Origin: Pythium myriotylum | Taxonomy: Eukaryota; Oomycota; Peronosporomycetes; Pythiales; Pythiaceae | NCBI GenBank assembly: GCA_023091665.1 | Contig: JALJCQ010000012.1 | Location: 2,728,001 to 2,792,000, forward strand | Direction: 5' to 3' | Length of the DNA stretch: 64,000 nt | In this document: positions 49,625 through 61,600 of the stretch, one piece after another | Layout: each line of letters starts with the position of its first letter | Position numbering within the stretch: position 1 is the stretch's first letter | The notes under the pieces: model-generated | The model's input: the letters and a program-made list of their open reading frames with translations, nothing else | Told to the model about the DNA's origin: nothing | The model's database searches: none | Position numbers and translations under genes: made by a program

Positions 49625-52600
49625 AGTACTCCTACATGGTGGTATCTACGGCATCATTGAACGACTTCTGAAATCAATCAAACGATATTTTGACGGTATT
49701 TTGGGGTTAAAACCTGGCTTGAGCTCCTCCTTGCCCTCCTTGCTCTCTCCCCTGGACCCCTCTCCCTTACGCGCGCTTGAGGTCGTGCTGTCCGCGTCGC
49801 GGCCCAAATCCAAAATCTCGAAGTGGTCGGCGATTGCGCACAGCACGGCTTCAATCGCAGTCAGACGCTGGACGATATCCTCTAGGGTGGACGAGTCGTC
49901 GACGACCCGACTGTACTGTCGGATCATCGACTTGTCGTACTCAACACCCTCGGGCTGGAGGTGCTGGACCTTGAGGTGCGTGCGGAAAGCGTAATACTTT
50001 AGACGCTTTCCGCACGGCTCAAACCGCCTGTCCTCGGGCTTGCTGGCTGTGACGGGATATCCGGCTTGTAATTGAAACGCCACAGTACTCCTACATGGTG
50101 GTATCTACGGCATCATTGAACGACTTCTGAAATCAATCAAACGATATTTTGACGGTATTTTGGGGTTAAAACCTGGCTTGAGCTCCTCCTTGCCCTCCTT
50201 GCTCTCTCCCCTGGACCCCTCTCCCTTACGCGCGCTTGAGGTCGTGCTGTCCGCGTCGCGGCCCAAATCCAAAATCTCGAAGTGGTCGGCGATTGCGCAC
50301 AGCACGGCTTCAATCGCAGTCAGACGCTGGACGATATCCTCTAGGGTGGACGAGTCGTCGACGACCCGACTGTACTGTCGGATCATCGACTTGTCGTACT
50401 CAACACCCTCGGGCTGGAGGTGCTGGACCTTGAGGTGCGTGCGGAAAGCGTAATACTTTAGACGCTTTCCGCACGGCTCAAACCGCCTGTCCTCGGGCTT
50501 GCTGGCTGTGACGGGATATCCGGCTTGTAATTGAAACGCCACAGTACTCCTACATGGTGGTATCTACGGCATCATTGAACGACTTCTGAAATCAATCAAA
50601 CGATATTTTGACGGTATTTTGGGGTTAAAACCTGGCTTGAGCTCCTCCTTGCCCTCCTTGCTCTCTCCCCTGGACCCCTCTCCCTTACGCGCGCTTGAGG
50701 TCGTGCTGTCCGCGTCGCGGCCCAAATCCAAAATCTCGAAGTGGTCGGCGATTGCGCACAGCACGGCTTCAATCGCAGTCAGACGCTGGACGATATCCTC
50801 TAGGGTGGACGAGTCGTCGACGACCCGACTGTACTGTCGGATCATCGACTTGTCGTACTCAACACCCTCGGGCTGGAGGTGCTGGACCTTGAGGTGCGTG
50901 CGGAAAGCGTAATACTTTAGACGCTTTCCGCACGGCTCAAACCGCCTGTCCTCGGGCTTGCTGGCTGTGACGGGATATCCGGCTTGTAATTGAAACGCCA
51001 CAGTACTCCTACATGGTGGTATCTACGGCATCATTGAACGACTTCTGAAATCAATCAAACGATATTTTGACGGTATTTTGGGGTTAAAACCTGGCTTGAG
51101 CTCCTCCTTGCCCTCCTTGCTCTCTCCCCTGGACCCCTCTCCCTTACGCGCGCTTGAGGTCGTGCTGTCCGCGTCGCGGCCCAAATCCAAAATCTCGAAG
51201 TGGTCGGCGATTGCGCACAGCACGGCTTCAATCGCAGTCAGACGCTGGACGATATCCTCTAGGGTGGACGAGTCGTCGACGACCCGACTGTACTGTCGGA
51301 TCATCGACTTGTCGTACTCAACACCCTCGGGCTGGAGGTGCTGGACCTTGAGGTGCGTGCGGAAAGCGTAATACTTTAGACGCTTTCCGCACGGCTCAAA
51401 CCGCCTGTCCTCGGGCTTGCTGGCTGTGACGGGATATCCGGCTTGTAATTGAAACGCCACAGTACTCCTACATGGTGGTATCTACGGCATCATTGAACGA
51501 CTTCTGAAATCAATCAAACGATATTTTGACGGTATTTTGGGGTTAAAACCTGGCTTGAGCTCCTCCTTGCCCTCCTTGCTCTCTCCCCTGGACCCCTCTC
51601 CCTTACGCGCGCTTGAGGTCGTGCTGTCCGCGTCGCGGCCCAAATCCAAAATCTCGAAGTGGTCGGCGATTGCGCACAGCACGGCTTCAATCGCAGTCAG
51701 ACGCTGGACGATATCCTCTAGGGTGGACGAGTCGTCGACGACCCGACTGTACTGTCGGATCATCGACTTGTCGTACTCAACACCCTCGGGCTGGAGGTGC
51801 TGGACCTTGAGGTGCGTGCGGAAAGCGTAATACTTTAGACGCTTTCCGCACGGCTCAAACCGCCTGTCCTCGGGCTTGCTGGCTGTGACGGGATATCCGG
51901 CTTGTAATTGAAACGCCACAGTACTCCTACATGGTGGTATCTACGGCATCATTGAACGACTTCTGAAATCAATCAAACGATATTTTGACGGTATTTTGGG
52001 GTTAAAACCTGGCTTGAGCTCCTCCTTGCCCTCCTTGCTCTCTCCCCTGGACCCCTCTCCCTTACGCGCGCTTGAGGTCGTGCTGTCCGCGTCGCGGCCC
52101 AAATCCAAAATCTCGAAGTGGTCGGCGATTGCGCACAGCACGGCTTCAATCGCAGTCAGACGCTGGACGATATCCTCTAGGGTGGACGAGTCGTCGACGA
52201 CCCGACTGTACTGTCGGATCATCGACTTGTCGTACTCAACACCCTCGGGCTGGAGGTGCTGGACCTTGAGGTGCGTGCGGAAAGCGTAATACTTTAGACG
52301 CTTTCCGCACGGCTCAAACCGCCTGTCCTCGGGCTTGCTGGCTGTGACGGGATATCCGGCTTGTAATTGAAACGCCACAGTACTCCTACATGGTGGTATC
52401 TACGGCATCATTGAACGACTTCTGAAATCAATCAAACGATATTTTGACGGTATTTTGGGGTTAAAACCTGGCTTGAGCTCCTCCTTGCCCTCCTTGCTCT
52501 CTCCCCTGGACCCCTCTCCCTTACGCGCGCTTGAGGTCGTGCTGTCCGCGTCGCGGCCCAAATCCAAAATCTCGAAGTGGTCGGCGATTGCGCACAGCAC

Positions 52601-55600
52601 GGCTTCAATCGCAGTCAGACGCTGGACGATATCCTCTAGGGTGGACGAGTCGTCGACGACCCGACTGTACTGTCGGATCATCGACTTGTCGTACTCAACA
52701 CCCTCGGGCTGGAGGTGCTGGACCTTGAGGTGCGTGCGGAAAGCGTAATACTTTAGACGCTTTCCGCACGGCTCAAACCGCCTGTCCTCGGGCTTGCTGG
52801 CTGTGACGGGATATCCGGCTTGTAATTGAAACGCCACAGTACTCCTACATGGTGGTATCTACGGCATCATTGAACGACTTCTGAAATCAATCAAACGATA
52901 TTTTGACGGTATTTTGGGGTTAAAACCTGGCTTGAGCTCCTCCTTGCCCTCCTTGCTCTCTCCCCTGGACCCCTCTCCCTTACGCGCGCTTGAGGTCGTG
53001 CTGTCCGCGTCGCGGCCCAAATCCAAAATCTCGAAGTGGTCGGCGATTGCGCACAGCACGGCTTCAATCGCAGTCAGACGCTGGACGATATCCTCTAGGG
53101 TGGACGAGTCGTCGACGACCCGACTGTACTGTCGGATCATCGACTTGTCGTACTCAACACCCTCGGGCTGGAGGTGCTGGACCTTGAGGTGCGTGCGGAA
53201 AGCGTAATACTTTAGACGCTTTCCGCACGGCTCAAACCGCCTGTCCTCGGGCTTGCTGGCTGTGACGGGATATCCGGCTTGTAATTGAAACGCCACAGTA
53301 CTCCTACATGGTGGTATCTACGGCATCATTGAACGACTTCTGAAATCAATCAAACGATATTTTGACGGTATTTTGGGGTTAAAACCTGGCTTGAGCTCCT
53401 CCTTGCCCTCCTTGCTCTCTCCCCTGGACCCCTCTCCCTTACGCGCGCTTGAGGTCGTGCTGTCCGCGTCGCGGCCCAAATCCAAAATCTCGAAGTGGTC
53501 GGCGATTGCGCACAGCACGGCTTCAATCGCAGTCAGACGCTGGACGATATCCTCTAGGGTGGACGAGTCGTCGACGACCCGACTGTACTGTCGGATCATC
53601 GACTTGTCGTACTCAACACCCTCGGGCTGGAGGTGCTGGACCTTGAGGTGCGTGCGGAAAGCGTAATACTTTAGACGCTTTCCGCACGGCTCAAACCGCC
53701 TGTCCTCGGGCTTGCTGGCTGTGACGGGATATCCGGCTTGTAATTGAAACGCCACAGTACTCCTACATGGTGGTATCTACGGCATCATTGAACGACTTCT
53801 GAAATCAATCAAACGATATTTTGACGGTATTTTGGGGTTAAAACCTGGCTTGAGCTCCTCCTTGCCCTCCTTGCTCTCTCCCCTGGACCCCTCTCCCTTA
53901 CGCGCGCTTGAGGTCGTGCTGTCCGCGTCGCGGCCCAAATCCAAAATCTCGAAGTGGTCGGCGATTGCGCACAGCACGGCTTCAATCGCAGTCAGACGCT
54001 GGACGATATCCTCTAGGGTGGACGAGTCGTCGACGACCCGACTGTACTGTCGGATCATCGACTTGTCGTACTCAACACCCTCGGGCTGGAGGTGCTGGAC
54101 CTTGAGGTGCGTGCGGAAAGCGTAATACTTTAGACGCTTTCCGCACGGCTCAAACCGCCTGTCCTCGGGCTTGCTGGCTGTGACGGGATATCCGGCTTGT
54201 AATTGAAACGCCACAGTACTCCTACATGGTGGTATCTACGGCATCATTGAACGACTTCTGAAATCAATCAAACGATATTTTGACGGTATTTTGGGGTTAA
54301 AACCTGGCTTGAGCTCCTCCTTGCCCTCCTTGCTCTCTCCCCTGGACCCCTCTCCCTTACGCGCGCTTGAGGTCGTGCTGTCCGCGTCGCGGCCCAAATC
54401 CAAAATCTCGAAGTGGTCGGCGATTGCGCACAGCACGGCTTCAATCGCAGTCAGACGCTGGACGATATCCTCTAGGGTGGACGAGTCGTCGACGACCCGA
54501 CTGTACTGTCGGATCATCGACTTGTCGTACTCAACACCCTCGGGCTGGAGGTGCTGGACCTTGAGGTGCGTGCGGAAAGCGTAATACTTTAGACGCTTTC
54601 CGCACGGCTCAAACCGCCTGTCCTCGGGCTTGCTGGCTGTGACGGGATATCCGGCTTGTAATTGAAACGCCACAGTACTCCTACATGGTGGTATCTACGG
54701 CATCATTGAACGACTTCTGAAATCAATCAAACGATATTTTGACGGTATTTTGGGGTTAAAACCTGGCTTGAGCTCCTCCTTGCCCTCCTTGCTCTCTCCC
54801 CTGGACCCCTCTCCCTTACGCGCGCTTGAGGTCGTGCTGTCCGCGTCGCGGCCCAAATCCAAAATCTCGAAGTGGTCGGCGATTGCGCACAGCACGGCTT
54901 CAATCGCAGTCAGACGCTGGACGATATCCTCTAGGGTGGACGAGTCGTCGACGACCCGACTGTACTGTCGGATCATCGACTTGTCGTACTCAACACCCTC
55001 GGGCTGGAGGTGCTGGACCTTGAGGTGCGTGCGGAAAGCGTAATACTTTAGACGCTTTCCGCACGGCTCAAACCGCCTGTCCTCGGGCTTGCTGGCTGTG
55101 ACGGGATATCCGGCTTGTAATTGAAACGCCACAGTACTCCTACATGGTGGTATCTACGGCATCATTGAACGACTTCTGAAATCAATCAAACGATATTTTG
55201 ACGGTATTTTGGGGTTAAAACCTGGCTTGAGCTCCTCCTTGCCCTCCTTGCTCTCTCCCCTGGACCCCTCTCCCTTACGCGCGCTTGAGGTCGTGCTGTC
55301 CGCGTCGCGGCCCAAATCCAAAATCTCGAAGTGGTCGGCGATTGCGCACAGCACGGCTTCAATCGCAGTCAGACGCTGGACGATATCCTCTAGGGTGGAC
55401 GAGTCGTCGACGACCCGACTGTACTGTCGGATCATCGACTTGTCGTACTCAACACCCTCGGGCTGGAGGTGCTGGACCTTGAGGTGCGTGCGGAAAGCGT
55501 AATACTTTAGACGCTTTCCGCACGGCTCAAACCGCCTGTCCTCGGGCTTGCTGGCTGTGACGGGATATCCGGCTTGTAATTGAAACGCCACAGTACTCCT

Positions 55601-58600
55601 ACATGGTGGTATCTACGGCATCATTGAACGACTTCTGAAATCAATCAAACGATATTTTGACGGTATTTTGGGGTTAAAACCTGGCTTGAGCTCCTCCTTG
55701 CCCTCCTTGCTCTCTCCCCTGGACCCCTCTCCCTTACGCGCGCTTGAGGTCGTGCTGTCCGCGTCGCGGCCCAAATCCAAAATCTCGAAGTGGTCGGCGA
55801 TTGCGCACAGCACGGCTTCAATCGCAGTCAGACGCTGGACGATATCCTCTAGGGTGGACGAGTCGTCGACGACCCGACTGTACTGTCGGATCATCGACTT
55901 GTCGTACTCAACACCCTCGGGCTGGAGGTGCTGGACCTTGAGGTGCGTGCGGAAAGCGTAATACTTTAGACGCTTTCCGCACGGCTCAAACCGCCTGTCC
56001 TCGGGCTTGCTGGCTGTGACGGGATATCCGGCTTGTAATTGAAACGCCACAGTACTCCTACATGGTGGTATCTACGGCATCATTGAACGACTTCTGAAAT
56101 CAATCAAACGATATTTTGACGGTATTTTGGGGTTAAAACCTGGCTTGAGCTCCTCCTTGCCCTCCTTGCTCTCTCCCCTGGACCCCTCTCCCTTACGCGC
56201 GCTTGAGGTCGTGCTGTCCGCGTCGCGGCCCAAATCCAAAATCTCGAAGTGGTCGGCGATTGCGCACAGCACGGCTTCAATCGCAGTCAGACGCTGGACG
56301 ATATCCTCTAGGGTGGACGAGTCGTCGACGACCCGACTGTACTGTCGGATCATCGACTTGTCGTACTCAACACCCTCGGGCTGGAGGTGCTGGACCTTGA
56401 GGTGCGTGCGGAAAGCGTAATACTTTAGACGCTTTCCGCACGGCTCAAACCACCTGTCCTCGGGCTTGCTGGCTGTGACGGGATATCCGGCTTGTAATTG
56501 AAACGCCACAGTACTCCTACATGGTGGTATCTACGGCATCATTGAACGACTTCTGAAATCAATCAAACGATATTTTGACGGTATTTTGGGGTTAAAACCT
56601 GGCTTGAGCTCCTCCTTGCCCTCCTTGCTCTCTCCCCTGGACCCCTCTCCCTTACGCGCGCTTGAGGTCGTGCTGTCCGCGTCGCGGCCCAAATCCAAAA
56701 TCTCGAAGTGGTCGGCGATTGCGCACAGCACGGCTTCAATCGCAGTCAGACGCTGGACGATATCCTCTAGGGTGGACGAGTCGTCGACGACCCGACTGTA
56801 CTGTCGGATCATCGACTTGTCGTACTCAACACCCTCGGGCTGGAGGTGCTGGACCTTGAGGTGCGTGCGGAAAGCGTAATACTTTAGACGCTTTCCGCAC
56901 GGCTCAAACCGCCTGTCCTCGGGCTTGCTGGCTGTGACGGGATATCCGGCTTGTAATTGAAACGCCACAGTACTCCTACATGGTGGTATCTACGGCATCA
57001 TTGAACGACTTCTGAAATCAATCAAACGATATTTTGACGGTATTTTGGGGTTAAAACCTGGCTTGAGCTCCTCCTTGCCCTCCTTGCTCTCTCCCCTGGA
57101 CCCCTCTCCCTTACGCGCGCTTGAGGTCGTGCTGTCCGCGTCGCGGCCCAAATCCAAAATCTCGAAGTGGTCGGCGATTGCGCACAGCACGGCTTCAATC
57201 GCAGTCAGACGCTGGACGATATCCTCTAGGGTGGACGAGTCGTCGACGACCCGACTGTACTGTCGGATCATCGACTTGTCGTACTCAACACCCTCGGGCT
57301 GGAGGTGCTGGACCTTGAGGTGCGTGCGGAAAGCGTAATACTTTAGACGCTTTCCGCACGGCTCAAACCGCCTGTCCTCGGGCTTGCTGGCTGTGACGGG
57401 ATATCCGGCTTGTAATTGAAACGCCACAGTACTCCTACATGGTGGTATCTACGGCATCATTGAACGACTTCTGAAATCAATCAAACGATATTTTGACGGT
57501 ATTTTGGGGTTAAAACCTGGCTTGAGCTCCTCCTTGCCCTCCTTGCTCTCTCCCCTGGACCCCTCTCCCTTACGCGCGCTTGAGGTCGTGCTGTCCGCGT
57601 CGCGGCCCAAATCCAAAATCTCGAAGTGGTCGGCGATTGCGCACAGCACGGCTTCAATCGCAGTCAGACGCTGGACGATATCCTCTAGGGTGGACGAGTC
57701 GTCGACGACCCGACTGTACTGTCGGATCATCGACTTGTCGTACTCAACACCCTCGGGCTGGAGGTGCTGGACCTTGAGGTGCGTGCGGAAAGCGTAATAC
57801 TTTAGACGCTTTCCGCACGGCTCAAACCGCCTGTCCTCGGGCTTGCTGGCTGTGACGGGATATCCGGCTTGTAATTGAAACGCCACAGTACTCCTACATG
57901 GTGGTATCTACGGCATCATTGAACGACTTCTGAAATCAATCAAACGATATTTTGACGGTATTTTGGGGTTAAAACCTGGCTTGAGCTCCTCCTTGCCCTC
58001 CTTGCTCTCTCCCCTGGACCCCTCTCCCTTACGCGCGCTTGAGGTCGTGCTGTCCGCGTCGCGGCCCAAATCCAAAATCTCGAAGTGGTCGGCGATTGCG
58101 CACAGCACGGCTTCAATCGCAGTCAGACGCTGGACGATATCCTCTAGGGTGGACGAGTCGTCGACGACCCGACTGTACTGTCGGATCATCGACTTGTCGT
58201 ACTCAACACCCTCGGGCTGGAGGTGCTGGACCTTGAGGTGCGTGCGGAAAGCGTAATACTTTAGACGCTTTCCGCACGGCTCAAACCGCCTGTCCTCGGG
58301 CTTGCTGGCTGTGACGGGATATCCGGCTTGTAATTGAAACGCCACAGTACTCCTACATGGTGGTATCTACGGCATCATTGAACGACTTCTGAAATCAATC
58401 AAACGATATTTTGACGGTATTTTGGGGTTAAAACCTGGCTTGAGCTCCTCCTTGCCCTCCTTGCTCTCTCCCCTGGACCCCTCTCCCTTACGCGCGCTTG
58501 AGGTCGTGCTGTCCGCGTCGCGGCCCAAATCCAAAATCTCGAAGTGGTCGGCGATTGCGCACAGCACGGCTTCAATCGCAGTCAGACGCTGGACGATATC

Positions 58601-61600
58601 CTCTAGGGTGGACGAGTCGTCGACGACCCGACTGTACTGTCGGATCATCGACTTGTCGTACTCAACACCCTCGGGCTGGAGGTGCTGGACCTTGAGGTGC
58701 GTGCGGAAAGCGTAATACTTTAGACGCTTTCCGCACGGCTCAAACCGCCTGTCCTCGGGCTTGCTGGCTGTGACGGGATATCCGGCTTGTAATTGAAACG
58801 CCACAGTACTCCTACATGGTGGTATCTACGGCATCATTGAACGACTTCTGAAATCAATCAAACGATATTTTGACGGTATTTTGGGGTTAAAACCTGGCTT
58901 GAGCTCCTCCTTGCCCTCCTTGCTCTCTCCCCTGGACCCCTCTCCCTTACGCGCGCTTGAGGTCGTGCTGTCCGCGTCGCGGCCCAAATCCAAAATCTCG
59001 AAGTGGTCGGCGATTGCGCACAGCACGGCTTCAATCGCAGTCAGACGCTGGACGATATCCTCTAGGGTGGACGAGTCGTCGACGACCCGACTGTACTGTC
59101 GGATCATCGACTTGTCGTACTCAACACCCTCGGGCTGGAGGTGCTGGACCTTGAGGTGCGTGCGGAAAGCGTAATACTTTAGACGCTTTCCGCACGGCTC
59201 AAACCGCCTGTCCTCGGGCTTGCTGGCTGTGACGGGATATCCGGCTTGTAATTGAAACGCCACAGTACTCCTACATGGTGGTATCTACGGCATCATTGAA
59301 CGACTTCTGAAATCAATCAAACGATATTTTGACGGTATTTTGGGGTTAAAACCTGGCTTGAGCTCCTCCTTGCCCTCCTTGCTCTCTCCCCTGGACCCCT
59401 CTCCCTTACGCGCGCTTGAGGTCGTGCTGTCCGCGTCGCGGCCCAAATCCAAAATCTCGAAGTGGTCGGCGATTGCGCACAGCACGGCTTCAATCGCAGT
59501 CAGACGCTGGACGATATCCTCTAGGGTGGACGAGTCGTCGACGACCCGACTGTACTGTCGGATCATCGACTTGTCGTACTCAACACCCTCGGGCTGGAGG
59601 TGCTGGACCTTGAGGTGCGTGCGGAAAGCGTAATACTTTAGACGCTTTCCGCACGGCTCAAACCGCCTGTCCTCGGGCTTGCTGGCTGTGACGGGATATC
59701 CGGCTTGTAATTGAAACGCCACAGTACTCCTACATGGTGGTATCTACGGCATCATTGAACGACTTCTGAAATCAATCAAACGATATTTTGACGGTATTTT
59801 GGGGTTAAAACCTGGCTTGAGCTCCTCCTTGCCCTCCTTGCTCTCTCCCCTGGACCCCTCTCCCTTACGCGCGCTTGAGGTCGTGCTGTCCGCGTCGCGG
59901 CCCAAATCCAAAATCTCGAAGTGGTCGGCGATTGCGCACAGCACGGCTTCAATCGCAGTCAGACGCTGGACGATATCCTCTAGGGTGGACGAGTCGTCGA
60001 CGACCCGACTGTACTGTCGGATCATCGACTTGTCGTACTCAACACCCTCGGGCTGGAGGTGCTGGACCTTGAGGTGCGTGCGGAAAGCGTAATACTTTAG
60101 ACGCTTTCCGCACGGCTCAAACCGCCTGTCCTCGGGCTTGCTGGCTGTGACGGGATATCCGGCTTGTAATTGAAACGCCACAGTACTCCTACATGGTGGT
60201 ATCTACGGCATCATTGAACGACTTCTGAAATCAATCAAACGATATTTTGACGGTATTTTGGGGTTAAAACCTGGCTTGAGCTCCTCCTTGCCCTCCTTGC
60301 TCTCTCCCCTGGACCCCTCTCCCTTACGCGCGCTTGAGGTCGTGCTGTCCGCGTCGCGGCCCAAATCCAAAATCTCGAAGTGGTCGGCGATTGCGCACAG
60401 CACGGCTTCAATCGCAGTCAGACGCTGGACGATATCCTCTAGGGTGGACGAGTCGTCGACGACCCGACTGTACTGTCGGATCATCGACTTGTCGTACTCA
60501 ACACCCTCGGGCTGGAGGTGCTGGACCTTGAGGTGCGTGCGGAAAGCGTAATACTTTAGACGCTTTCCGCACGGCTCAAACCGCCTGTCCTCGGGCTTGC
60601 TGGCTGTGACGGGATATCCGGCTTGTAATTGAAACGCCACAGTACTCCTACATGGTGGTATCTACGGCATCATTGAACGACTTCTGAAATCAATCAAACG
60701 ATATTTTGACGGTATTTTGGGGTTAAAACCTGGCTTGAGCTCCTCCTTGCCCTCCTTGCTCTCTCCCCTGGACCCCTCTCCCTTACGCGCGCTTGAGGTC
60801 GTGCTGTCCGCGTCGCGGCCCAAATCCAAAATCTCGAAGTGGTCGGCGATTGCGCACAGCACGGCTTCAATCGCAGTCAGACGCTGGACGATATCCTCTA
60901 GGGTGGACGAGTCGTCGACGACCCGACTGTACTGTCGGATCATCGACTTGTCGTACTCAACACCCTCGGGCTGGAGGTGCTGGACCTTGAGGTGCGTGCG
61001 GAAAGCGTAATACTTTAGACGCTTTCCGCACGGCTCAAACCGCCTGTCCTCGGGCTTGCTGGCTGTGACGGGATATCCGGCTTGTAATTGAAACGCCACA
61101 GTACTCCTACATGGTGGTATCTACGGCATCATTGAACGACTTCTGAAATCAATCAAACGATATTTTGACGGTATTTTGGGGTTAAAACCTGGCTTGAGCT
61201 CCTCCTTGCCCTCCTTGCTCTCTCCCCTGGACCCCTCTCCCTTACGCGCGCTTGAGGTCGTGCTGTCCGCGTCGCGGCCCAAATCCAAAATCTCGAAGTG
61301 GTCGGCGATTGCGCACAGCACGGCTTCAATCGCAGTCAGACGCTGGACGATATCCTCTAGGGTGGACGAGTCGTCGACGACCCGACTGTACTGTCGGATC
61401 ATCGACTTGTCGTACTCAACACCCTCGGGCTGGAGGTGCTGGACCTTGAGGTGCGTGCGGAAAGCGTAATACTTTAGACGCTTTCCGCACGGCTCAAACC
61501 GCCTGTCCTCGGGCTTGCTGGCTGTGACGGGATATCCGGCTTGTAATTGAAACGCCACAGTACTCCTACATGGTGGTATCTACGGCATCATTGAACGACT

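Larger units (their letters stand above)
48105..49723. repeat. Right arm of the inverted repeat (visible part)
   Basis: Reverse complement of 32827-34451. It then runs into the long 459-bp array, of which the left arm has only two units. The outer end cannot be seen. Confidence 0.9.
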
